IMG/VR virus record: IMGVR_UViG_3300032116_001143
Span: 1 to 26,456 of that record
Length of the DNA stretch: 26,456 nt
From: a virus
Direction: 5' to 3' (one strand)
Both the position numbers and the translations under genes were made by a program. Positions 1 through 6,352 of the stretch are shown here, piece by piece. Position 1 is the first letter of the stretch. Each line of letters starts with the position of its first letter. The notes beneath the pieces are model-generated. The model was not told where the DNA came from, searched no databases, and saw only the letters and a program-made list of their open reading frames with translations.

Positions 1-471
1 TACATGCTTGGAGGCTTGCAGGATGAGTCTGCATTCAGCCTCCCGCCGCGCAACTAGCCCCGGTAGTACTCTCCCACCACCGTACACCCACCGCCTAAGT
101 TCGAAGGCCACGCCAACCCAGTCCCGCTGATTGATTCGACGTCTCAGAGTAGAAGTCTGCAGCCGGCCGGCTCCCAGATTAAAGGTGAAGTCGACGATTG
201 CGCCCAAACGACCAGCGGGCTCCGTCGCCAACACAGGGCAGTAACGTAGGGTTGCTCTCAGAGCGACCTGCATGTCTTGCGTCAGGTAGGCTTCGCCCTC
301 AACCACGGTTATTGGTGGATGCGATTGGTCGCATAGGTGGCCATACCCAATCGTCCAAAACCCAGCCGGGCAAATGTACGGATAGGCCCGTCCAGGATCA
401 TTTCTGGGCACGCGGCAAAAGCCCTCGAACCGCTTGGCGAGGTCGATTGCCACCTGGGGAACAGCAGTCAT
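1..471 (-). CDS. Endolysin, GH24 (T4-type) lysozyme, 3' end beyond window
   Basis: The frame is open from an ATG at 471 to the window edge (157 codons, no stop), so the gene is partial. The product is a muramidase that would cut the peptidoglycan sugar backbone during lysis. Visible hallmarks are the KRFEGF start of the fold with Glu16, the PAGFWTIGYGH active-site strand, the DFTFNLGAG helix and the GLVARREAE motif near the C-terminus. The family's catalytic signature E...D/C-5aa-T is present as Glu16, Cys34, five residues, Thr40: the usual Asp is Cys, a known variant (for example P1 Lyz). Glu16 and Cys34 are farther apart than usual because of an inserted loop (RVPRNDPGRAYPY). No signal peptide is evident, so release probably needs the holin. 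The start overlaps the holin stop as ATGA. Confidence 0.9.
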   Translation of the reverse strand, partial: MTAVPQVAIDLAKRFEGFCRVPRNDPGRAYPYICPAGFWTIGYGHLCDQSHPPITVVEGEAYLTQDMQVALRATLRYCPVLATEPAGRLGAIVDFTFNLGAGRLQTSTLRRRINQRDWVGVAFELRRWVYGGGRVLPGLVARREAECRLILQASKHV

Positions 472-944
472 GACCGCACCCGATCAAAGACGCGTCCGAG
501 GAACCAGAAATTGAGAACGCCAGCCCAAAGCGCCTGATCGGCATCAGTCCAGGCGTGCAGGATGGCGTCCCCCCAACCAGCACCAGCAGACGAGGCTGCC
601 GCAAATGCTGCCGTTTTCGCCGCACAGTACAGTGCCATGAACCAGTAGGTGATCACTGGGCGCACAGTGCTGGAAAGCGCATCAGCCCATGCCACCCCGG
701 TTTTTTCACCCTGAGAACGCACGGCATCGCGAATGGTTTCGATTGCGCCGGTGTTCCATGCGCCGTCGGCAGCCGCGCCGATCTCGGACATGCGCTGGGC
801 ACCGCGCAGTTTCTCGAACTCCAGCGCCTTGTCCTGCATAGCCAACTCGTGGACACGCTCACCTTGGCGGTCGAACCATTTCAGGACCTCGGGAGCCAGG
901 CGAAACGCTCCGCCCAGCAAGCCACCCAATAGTGTCTCGATCAT
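468..944 (-). CDS. Holin, 3-TM gene-transfer-agent type
   Basis: This 158-residue protein resembles the family of 3-TM holins first described for gene transfer agent release (PF11351). It starts with the amphipathic stretch IETLLGGLLGGAFRLAPEVL, then has a charged helical segment rich in Glu and Lys (residues about 25-50), then two hydrophobic segments (around PVITYWFMALYCAAKTAAFA and LWAGVLNFWFLGRVF). It would form the inner-membrane lesions that let the endolysin reach the cell wall. It is translationally coupled on both sides: its ATG overlaps the upstream stop as ATGA (941-944) and its stop overlaps the endolysin ATG. Position directly before the lysozyme supports the role. Assignment rests on recalled family resemblance and context. 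Confidence 0.8.
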   Translation of the reverse strand: MIETLLGGLLGGAFRLAPEVLKWFDRQGERVHELAMQDKALEFEKLRGAQRMSEIGAAADGAWNTGAIETIRDAVRSQGEKTGVAWADALSSTVRPVITYWFMALYCAAKTAAFAAASSAGAGWGDAILHAWTDADQALWAGVLNFWFLGRVFDRVRS

Positions 945-1240
945 TGGGGACCTCCCATCAGACGCAACTTAATGGCGATGCCGACCAGCAATGCAGCCAA
1001 CACTCCGGTAGTCAGCACCTTGACCGTGGTTTGCCAGGCCGTTCGGCGCGCTTCACGCCAGGCATCGATGAGACCCCGCAGGTCGCGGATGTCGGCGGCG
1101 GCGTGGCCGTTTTCAAGGCCAAGACAGGCCAATGCGCGCTCGGCCCCCCGCTCGGCGGCGCGGGTCAGCAACTCATCAAGGTCCTCCGGGCGCAGGTTCA
1201 GGATGTCAGCGCTGTGGTTGCTGGTGGATTCTTCTGTCAT
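941..1240 (-). CDS. DUF6127-like small membrane protein of the lysis module
   Basis: This 99-residue protein has a charged, helical N-terminal two thirds with the segment AAERGAERALACLGLENG and then RDLRGLIDAWREARRTAW, followed by one transmembrane helix (residues about 72-91) and a short basic tail. The pattern matches DUF6127-type proteins that sit beside holins in proteobacterial prophages. A second holin, antiholin or pinholin-like role is possible but not shown. The ATG at 1240 is preferred over an upstream TTG (1252) because GGAG lies six bases before it. The gene starts immediately after a strong terminator (1251-1288), so it is either read through or has its own signal. Its stop overlaps the next gene's ATG. 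Confidence 0.7.
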   Translation of the reverse strand: MTEESTSNHSADILNLRPEDLDELLTRAAERGAERALACLGLENGHAAADIRDLRGLIDAWREARRTAWQTTVKVLTTGVLAALLVGIAIKLRLMGGPQ

Positions 1241-1250
1241 GGGCATCTCC

Positions 1251-1288
1251 AAAAAGAAAAAGCCCGCACTGGTGTGAACCAGGCGGGC
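1251..1288 (-). terminator. Rho-independent terminator closing the radical SAM/oxygenase unit
   Basis: On the minus strand the sequence forms GCCCGC-CTGG, a six-base loop, CCAG, one unpaired T, then GCGGGC, followed directly by TTTTTCTTTTT. The ten paired bases and the U-tract make a textbook intrinsic terminator. It lies 27 bases after the radical SAM stop codon and its U-tract runs into the Shine-Dalgarno region of the lysis gene at 1240. Lysis genes would therefore need read-through, late antitermination or another promoter. Confidence 0.9.
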
Positions 1289-1315
1289 GATTGATGAAAC
1301 GATTTATTGGCTGGC

Positions 1316-2671
1316 TTAGGCTGCTTGCTGCGCTGCAAGGATCGGAATCACGCGCTTGACTGGCTCCTTGGGAATTCCATGAACCAGACCAAAAATATCC
1401 TTGCGGGATTCACGGAACTCGCCCTCGATGTAGACCGGCTTGCAGCCCGTCATGTACTCCAGGCCAGCCGAAAAGAAGGGGATGTTGTCTGAATAGCTGG
1501 CGTCACAGCCCGCTTCCCACAATGGGCCATGCAAGAACATACAACTGCCTTGGCAAATCTGTAGCACCGGGCAACTGATGCATTCTTTACGTTGGCTCCA
1601 GTGGGTTGAGGTCTTCATCTTCACGCCTGCCAAGTCATCGAGCTTGCCAATCAGGTGACTCTCACCATTTGGGCCAGTCGATGCAGCGCTCACGTTTTGG
1701 CACGTAAGAACATTGCCATGGAGGTCCACTGCCATGTTGTCTGTCTTGTCCATGCCGCACTTCTGACCAAGGGCGCTGGCTGGCCGAGCGGTCCTCACTG
1801 AATCCACAAAGCCCTTGATTTTCTGACGTGCAATATCAAAGTTACCGACCCGGCCGGTGCGCAATTCATCAAAGGCAGTAGCGCGGTAGCCAATCTGCTC
1901 AGCTTGGGTCTTCAGCGTTGCAGCCATGCCGCCCTCGTCGTAAGGGTCGATGAACGCCCCTTCGCCAATCCTCACATCCTCCCCAAAGCGATCTCGTAGC
2001 CAATTCTGCACAGCAGCGCGGCTCGGGTTGTCTTTGTGCATCATGGCGTTGATGCTGATTCGCCCTTGCGGCTGAAGGCGGCCATACAAGTCCATGATGG
2101 CCGCGCGCTTGTCTGGGTCATCCAGCGGGTCAGCGCCGCGCGCGTGATAGCCCGGGCCATCGTGACTGATGCCAACACCGAAGCCCAGATCATCAAGCCA
2201 TTGGTTTTTTTCTTCATCGAGCAAAGAGCCGTTGGTGATGATGTTGAAGTCAGCATCCGGGTACAACACACGCAGCCGTTCGGCCAGAGGTTTGAGCGTT
2301 TTCCAATAGACGAACGGCTCACCGCCCCAGAATTCGATGCGCTGTGGCGCTTGAGTCAGCGCGCCTGTGAGTTGAGCCACAAACGGTTCAATGTCATCGG
2401 GATTGCTGGATTCGGCATGAGGCACAAAGCGCTGTGAGCAGTAGTTGCACTCGTAGTTGCAACTCAGACCCAGGCTGACCTTGAGCGTCTTGATAACGCC
2501 CTTCAGTCCGGGCTGATCCACCGACACCACAGTGGCGTCACCGTACTGACGCGGCTGCACGGGGGCAACGGGTCGACCATCCTCCCAGGTTAGGCTGCTA
2601 GTTTGGTTGTCGTAGAGCAGGACGGGTTCACTGCCATCTGGCGCTTGGGTTTTGATTCGAAACTGTGACAT
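1316..2671 (-). CDS. Radical SAM/SPASM domain protein, putative peptide-modifying enzyme
   Basis: This 451-residue enzyme has the radical SAM CxxxCxxC motif (Cys71, Cys75, Cys78), the WGGEP SAM-binding motif (115-119), and a C-terminal SPASM domain with Cys305, a GNVLTC segment (Cys324), CxxCx5CxxxC (364, 367, 373, 377) and Cys389. This is the full set for two auxiliary iron-sulfur clusters, as in anaerobic sulfatase-maturating enzymes and RiPP thioether synthases. Such enzymes abstract hydrogen from peptide substrates to install formylglycine, thioether or C-C links. The N-terminal 60 residues are extra; a RiPP recognition element there is untested. The ATG at 2671 is chosen over TTG 2683 because it has GAAAG upstream. 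It is the last gene of a compact unit following three oxygenase-like genes, and the Cys-rich tail fibre upstream is the obvious candidate substrate (inference). Confidence 0.88.
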   Translation of the reverse strand: MSQFRIKTQAPDGSEPVLLYDNQTSSLTWEDGRPVAPVQPRQYGDATVVSVDQPGLKGVIKTLKVSLGLSCNYECNYCSQRFVPHAESSNPDDIEPFVAQLTGALTQAPQRIEFWGGEPFVYWKTLKPLAERLRVLYPDADFNIITNGSLLDEEKNQWLDDLGFGVGISHDGPGYHARGADPLDDPDKRAAIMDLYGRLQPQGRISINAMMHKDNPSRAAVQNWLRDRFGEDVRIGEGAFIDPYDEGGMAATLKTQAEQIGYRATAFDELRTGRVGNFDIARQKIKGFVDSVRTARPASALGQKCGMDKTDNMAVDLHGNVLTCQNVSAASTGPNGESHLIGKLDDLAGVKMKTSTHWSQRKECISCPVLQICQGSCMFLHGPLWEAGCDASYSDNIPFFSAGLEYMTGCKPVYIEGEFRESRKDIFGLVHGIPKEPVKRVIPILAAQQAA

Positions 2672-2679
2672 GGTGTCTT

Positions 2680-3345
2680 TCAAAGATTGACGTATAAATC
2701 GCCGTAGTTGTGAGAAGCAACGCGCAGGGTCACCGCCAGCAAGCTGCGATGCCCTGTGCCATCAAAAGGGTTGGTCTCGTGCCAAACCCGCGAGGGATGC
2801 AGCACCGCTAATCCGGGCGTTGTGTAGATGTACTTTGTCTTTTCCCAAAATGGAAATCCAGCCATCGGTCGTGGGTCTTGCAGCACCAATTCGCCATCGC
2901 CCTTTTCTCGAGTAAGCGTGTCTCTAGATGGGCGGTCTTGGCCGCAGTCCAAGTACAGGCACAGCACATGGTCACAGGTGTGGTGGTAGTGAGGCGGGGT
3001 TCGCATCCCTGGTGTGTAGTGGCCAACAATGCAGCGCGCCACAATGTCCAGATCGTCGGCGTTATTGACGCCGTGGGCATCAAGCAAAAACGCCCGGTAG
3101 GTTGTATCCACCCAACGCCTGAACACATGCCATACCTCTGGAGCGCCAACCTCCTGCTCCGCATCAAACAAGTTGTAATGCCCGCGCAACTTTATGCTCG
3201 TGATGTCTGGCAACTTGTTAACTGGAGGGTTGGCTCGTTTGTAGGCTGCTTTCCCAGTTGAGTACGCCAGCAATTCACTTAACTGGTCCGCGTCGAATGG
3301 CGCATCCAGCGTCAGTATGGGCGTTGGCCAGAGGTACTCAATCAT
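2680..3345 (-). CDS. Putative 2OG-Fe(II) oxygenase (third of three)
   Basis: This 221-residue protein has the layout of 2-oxoglutarate/Fe(II) dioxygenases. There is a proximal metal-binding stretch PPHYHHTCDH (residues 117-126, with His119, His121, His122 and Asp125 as candidate ligands), a strand GELVLQDPRP, and a distal His in PSRVWHETNP (His189). Arg200 or Arg208 in the last core strands could bind the 2OG carboxylate. It resembles the double-stranded beta-helix proteins grouped under TIGR02466 more than the prolyl hydroxylases. The substrate is unknown; hydroxylation of a protein side chain is the default guess. The ATG overlaps the stop of the preceding oxygenase as ATGA, and the radical SAM ATG follows eight bases after its stop, so the proteins are probably made together. 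Confidence 0.68.
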   Translation of the reverse strand: MIEYLWPTPILTLDAPFDADQLSELLAYSTGKAAYKRANPPVNKLPDITSIKLRGHYNLFDAEQEVGAPEVWHVFRRWVDTTYRAFLLDAHGVNNADDLDIVARCIVGHYTPGMRTPPHYHHTCDHVLCLYLDCGQDRPSRDTLTREKGDGELVLQDPRPMAGFPFWEKTKYIYTTPGLAVLHPSRVWHETNPFDGTGHRSLLAVTLRVASHNYGDLYVNL

Positions 3346-3920
3346 GGGACGATCTCGCAGCCAAAGGACACTGCAATCCGAAGCTCAGTGCAAAACCTTG
3401 AAATCGGCCGAGCCGCATGGGCTCGCGTGCCGTCAAACACCACCATCCGATTGGGCTTGACCATGGCGCAATGCTCGATTTCGCCATCGTCGCCCATCAC
3501 GATAAAGTCGCCGCCCCAGTCTTTATCCCACTTCAAAACCGGATACCAAACCACCGACCTAGCCCTGCCTGCAAACTCGGCGGGGAAGTCCCTGTGCAAT
3601 GACGCCTCGTCACCAAAGGTCTGTGCGTTGGCCCAGACTCGGGTGAGTTGGGTGTCGCCAAAGAAGCGCTGCTGAACTCGCTTGGTCACTTCAGCCAGGG
3701 GCCCGCCTTGCGACAAAAAGGCAGCAAGGGTCAGACTTGGGTGCCAGACATGACTGTCGTAGTGGTGTTTATTCGTGCCCGGCAGAACGTAGTTTCGGTG
3801 CCAAAAGGCTGCTGGTGATTTTTCATGAGCACGCCATCCAAACGAAAGGGTCTGGTGCTGAAACCAATCCCTTGTGACCTGCATCAGTTCAGGGTCAACC
3901 AAGTTGTCAACAATGTGCAT
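3342..3920 (-). CDS. 2OG-Fe(II) oxygenase, prolyl-4-hydroxylase-like (second of three)
   Basis: This 192-residue protein carries the clearest dioxygenase signature of the three. His109-Arg-Asp111 form the HxD metal motif in ASLHRDFPAEF, a GGDFIVMGDDGE strand pair follows, the distal His168 lies in GTRAHAARPIS, and Arg181 in LRIAVSF is placed to bind 2-oxoglutarate. The size and order match the P4H-like superfamily, which hydroxylates protein or small-molecule substrates with Fe(II), O2 and 2OG. The start ATG at 3920 has AGAAAGA upstream and overlaps the preceding gene by 14 bases. Neighbouring oxygenases and a radical SAM enzyme suggest a shared modification pathway. The substrate cannot be read from the sequence. 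Confidence 0.82.
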   Translation of the reverse strand: MHIVDNLVDPELMQVTRDWFQHQTLSFGWRAHEKSPAAFWHRNYVLPGTNKHHYDSHVWHPSLTLAAFLSQGGPLAEVTKRVQQRFFGDTQLTRVWANAQTFGDEASLHRDFPAEFAGRARSVVWYPVLKWDKDWGGDFIVMGDDGEIEHCAMVKPNRMVVFDGTRAHAARPISRFCTELRIAVSFGCEIVP

Positions 3921-4515
3921 GGTGAATCTTTCTGGACATATCTAACGGGTTCAAACTGATCTCAAAGTGCAGTTCGACAGAAGGTTCTACGCCGTTGTAA
4001 GGGTGGCTGTGATGCGCCAAGTAACTGGGGAAGATCACGAGCGTCCCAGGCTTGGGATGGATCAGTTCCGACCTCCATCCCTCCCAAGGTAGTTTTCTTG
4101 CGCCGTAAGCACCGCTTGGGTTGACCAGCGCTAGCGCGCCAGCGTAGTTCTGCTGGCACCTATTGGGCTGCGGTGTCCCAGCTATCCAATAGATCGCTGA
4201 TAACTCGGTAGCCTCAACATGCAGCGGAATGAACTGACCGGCCTGAACCACCACCTCGCGCGCAGTCAAGGACAAAGGGGTGCAGCCGTATTCATCAACT
4301 ATGAGCCGCCTGACCTCGTCAGACAACGCAAGGAAGATATCGCCCGACTCGGGCGCAGTGAGGATGTTGCTCACTCCATTGCGTGACCAAGGCATCCCGT
4401 CAAGGTTGTAGCGAGCGTGGCTTTCCAGGGCGCACCTTCGCATCGATTCGCGGGTGGCGTTATCCAACGGAAATTCGCCCTGGTAAACCCGAGCTGAAAA
4501 CAGTTCACGGATCAT
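3907..4515 (-). CDS. 2OG-Fe(II) oxygenase-like protein (first of three), possibly degenerate
   Basis: This 202-residue protein looks like a TIGR02466-type 2OG oxygenase fold. It has FIPLHVEATELSAIYWIAG (His99 and Glu101 as candidate proximal ligands), PGTLVIFPSYLAHHSHPYNG with a distal His (168, 169 or 171), and a final core strand VELHFEISLN. Family members normally have an Arg at the start of that last strand to hold 2-oxoglutarate; here the position reads Val-Glu-Leu-His. It may therefore bind metal without normal 2OG chemistry, or serve as a non-catalytic partner. The C-terminus is His/Cys-rich (KIHHAHC). The ATG overlaps the stop of the Ig-domain gene as ATGA. Confidence 0.6.
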   Translation of the reverse strand: MIRELFSARVYQGEFPLDNATRESMRRCALESHARYNLDGMPWSRNGVSNILTAPESGDIFLALSDEVRRLIVDEYGCTPLSLTAREVVVQAGQFIPLHVEATELSAIYWIAGTPQPNRCQQNYAGALALVNPSGAYGARKLPWEGWRSELIHPKPGTLVIFPSYLAHHSHPYNGVEPSVELHFEISLNPLDMSRKIHHAHC

Positions 4516-5318
4516 GTGATGGCCACCTCAGCATCACTCGCGCCGGGGTAGAACTTAAATCCCGCCTTCAGCCGAACCGCATCACCTGCTTGCATCCCCG
4601 TGGTCAACACCGTCGCCACCGCCTTACCGCCTTGACTGGTGCGGCGCGTGACCGGCAAGAAGCCATTGACCGTTTCCAGATACAGATCGGCATCGCGGGT
4701 GATCGGATTGCCCAGGCCGTCGACCATTTGCAAGTTGAAACTGGCGGGCTCTCCGGCTTTGACCGTTGGGGCGACTGCATCAACTCGGACACTTGGAAAT
4801 TCCATTTCGCGGACATAGCCGGAGAATTGGTATGCGGACTCCTCAATATCCTCAATCGGCAGGCCGTCCACTAAACACTCGCAAGCCCCCTGACCTAAGT
4901 TGACGGTGACAAAACATTCATCAAACGTGCTGTTGGCGAATGGAACATTTAAGCCAACTAAAAAGTTGCCATTCCAGACATGCCGCGAGGCATCTGCTGC
5001 CGAGAACCGGGTGGGCATCGTAAACGTGCTCAATGGAACTGGTGAGCGAAACCGACCAGACAGCCAGTCAAACCCAGCAAGGTAAGCTTGACGCTCTGAC
5101 CAATCCCGCCCAGCCCTTAACTCTCGCGCAGAAAAGAGGACGCTATCTTTGTCTACATAGGGACGAAAAGATTCGTCCCCGATCTCGGGGGCTGAGTTAT
5201 GAATGGCGCGCAAAGCCAGACTCGCTTTAACGGTCTCAGCGGCACGATCAACCACGATGTTGATGTTGTAATCACGCGCTCCAGATAGCCCGGCATTTTT
5301 GACAATATAAAGTTTCAT
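4512..5318 (-). CDS. Ig-like domain protein of the tail/modification unit, function unknown
   Basis: I do not recognise the N-terminal part of this 268-residue protein. It begins MKLYIVKNAGLSGARDYN, contains several aromatic-rich strands (VWNGNFLVGLNVPFANSTF) and has three cysteines, two of them close together in QGACECLVDG. Residues about 176-268 look like a bacterial Ig-like (Big_1/invasin-type) domain: a VxAGEPASFNL strand, VDGLGNPI, TVNGF and GGKAVATVLTTG. Such domains decorate phage tails and bind surfaces. The ATG at 5318 lies 11 bases after the Cys-rich fibre stop and has AAGGGG upstream; the longer reading from 5360 would overlap the fibre gene. It is coupled to the oxygenase genes downstream. 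It could be a virion protein, a chaperone of the fibre or a second modification target. Confidence 0.72.
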   Translation of the reverse strand: MKLYIVKNAGLSGARDYNINIVVDRAAETVKASLALRAIHNSAPEIGDESFRPYVDKDSVLFSARELRAGRDWSERQAYLAGFDWLSGRFRSPVPLSTFTMPTRFSAADASRHVWNGNFLVGLNVPFANSTFDECFVTVNLGQGACECLVDGLPIEDIEESAYQFSGYVREMEFPSVRVDAVAPTVKAGEPASFNLQMVDGLGNPITRDADLYLETVNGFLPVTRRTSQGGKAVATVLTTGMQAGDAVRLKAGFKFYPGASDAEVAIT

Positions 5319-5329
5319 GCCTATGCCCC

Positions 5330-6352
5330 TTAGCAGCAGCCGCAGCAGTTGCCACAACAAGCGCAGTTGCAGTTAGTACGGCAGTTGAAGGCTCCACAGT
5401 TGCAGTTGCGGTAATTGCGGCGGTACTCTCCGCCGCCAATTTCATCGGCACTCAGGTAGTAAGCGTCGTAGTTAAAGCTCACTGAAACAGCGTTATTTGC
5501 GTAGGTGGTTCCCCCAGCGCCGTCATAGGAGCCGCTGTTGTGCCAAGCCGTCTGCCCAATAAGCGTGTACCAAGTCCACCAGTTACCGTTAGGGGGAGTC
5601 CAATATGGATTTCCTTGGCAATTCCCATTGGGGACGTAGCCGTTGCAATTGCTGGCCAAGTCGTCGTAGTACTGATTGCTACGGTTCATCTCCCCCAAGT
5701 CTTGACCATCCGACATCTTGTAGCCCGTGTCACGGGCGTTGTCGCCGGGGCGAGAAGACCGAATGTTCGCGCTGTTGGACATGACGAGATTTCCCGTCAT
5801 CGTGTCGCCCGTCTTCGCAACCCGACTTGATAAGTCGATGTTGACCGTCGCATTTCCTGCTGCGTCAGGACCGGCTCCGTTTACTGACCTCACAAACGCG
5901 GCTGAGTCGTAGCCATCCAACTTGTCGGCGTCAGCGGCTTTGGCAGTAATTCCAAGGTACGTTGTGTTGTGATTGTGCGTGGACGAAGCAAATGCACTCG
6001 CATGCTGACCATCGAGAAAGTCAGCATCCAAACCAGTTCCAGCACCATCAACGGTAAGAAGCTTTGCCAAGACATCGGCAGCGGTATAGGAAGCGGCATT
6101 GAGCTTGGCCGCAAACTGGGAATCGATCCCACTGGACAAGTCCAAGATGAAGCGCCAGTTATCGGGGTTGGTTCCGATCAACTGATAGAGCTTCAATTGA
6201 TCTGTGCGGTAGCAAAGCATCCCGACTTGCTGATTTGTAGTCGGAAAAGTTGTGCCGCTATTGCAAGAAATTCCAGTCTTGTCATTATTCAAAATCTCAA
6301 TGAGCGAATCTGAAAGCGAGCGCGACGACGGAATGTCGGTAAAGTTTTGCAT
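5330..6352 (-). CDS. Tail fibre protein with Cys-rich C-terminus
   Basis: The 340-residue product is a phage tail fibre by its central motifs. GLDADFLDGQHASAF (107-121) and the related DADKLDGYDSAAF (141-153) are typical tail-fibre repeats, and AKTGDTMTGNLVMSN (179-193) is the common pre-tip motif. Residues 230-300 are rich in Asn, Gly, Trp and Tyr, including NGNWWTWYT. The last 24 residues hold 11 cysteines (317, 319, 324, 328, 330, 332, 333, 336, 337, 339, 340), mostly as Asn-Cys or Cys-Cys, after an Arg/Asn-rich linker. That tail is unlike ordinary fibre tips and resembles the core of a modified peptide or a metal-binding tail. The ATG follows the previous stop directly (TAA ATG), with AGGGG upstream. 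The oxygenase and radical SAM genes downstream in the same unit are its likely partners (inference). Confidence 0.85.
   Translation of the reverse strand: MQNFTDIPSSRSLSDSLIEILNNDKTGISCNSGTTFPTTNQQVGMLCYRTDQLKLYQLIGTNPDNWRFILDLSSGIDSQFAAKLNAASYTAADVLAKLLTVDGAGTGLDADFLDGQHASAFASSTHNHNTTYLGITAKAADADKLDGYDSAAFVRSVNGAGPDAAGNATVNIDLSSRVAKTGDTMTGNLVMSNSANIRSSRPGDNARDTGYKMSDGQDLGEMNRSNQYYDDLASNCNGYVPNGNCQGNPYWTPPNGNWWTWYTLIGQTAWHNSGSYDGAGGTTYANNAVSVSFNYDAYYLSADEIGGGEYRRNYRNCNCGAFNCRTNCNCACCGNCCGCC
5333..5416 (-). other. Cys-rich C-terminal tail segment of the fibre (putative modified core)
   Basis: This stretch encodes residues 313-340 of the fibre: 11 Cys, 6 Asn, 3 Gly and 3 Arg, with the pattern NCNC, NC, NCNC, ACC, NCC, GCC. 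The DNA is low in complexity, with TGC/TGT and AAC/AAT codons alternating. The even spacing and near-absence of hydrophobic residues argue against an ordinary folded tip. The features fit a substrate for thioether or formylglycine chemistry, or a metal-binding tail; the sequence cannot decide. Confidence 0.5.

Noticed and set aside
198-537. Plus-strand ORFs in the first 540 bases
   Set aside because: They are antisense to the lysozyme and holin frames, which have clear family motifs.
2036-2437. Plus-strand ORF of 133 codons inside the radical SAM gene
   Set aside because: Antisense to the catalytic domain; no motif and no ribosome site.
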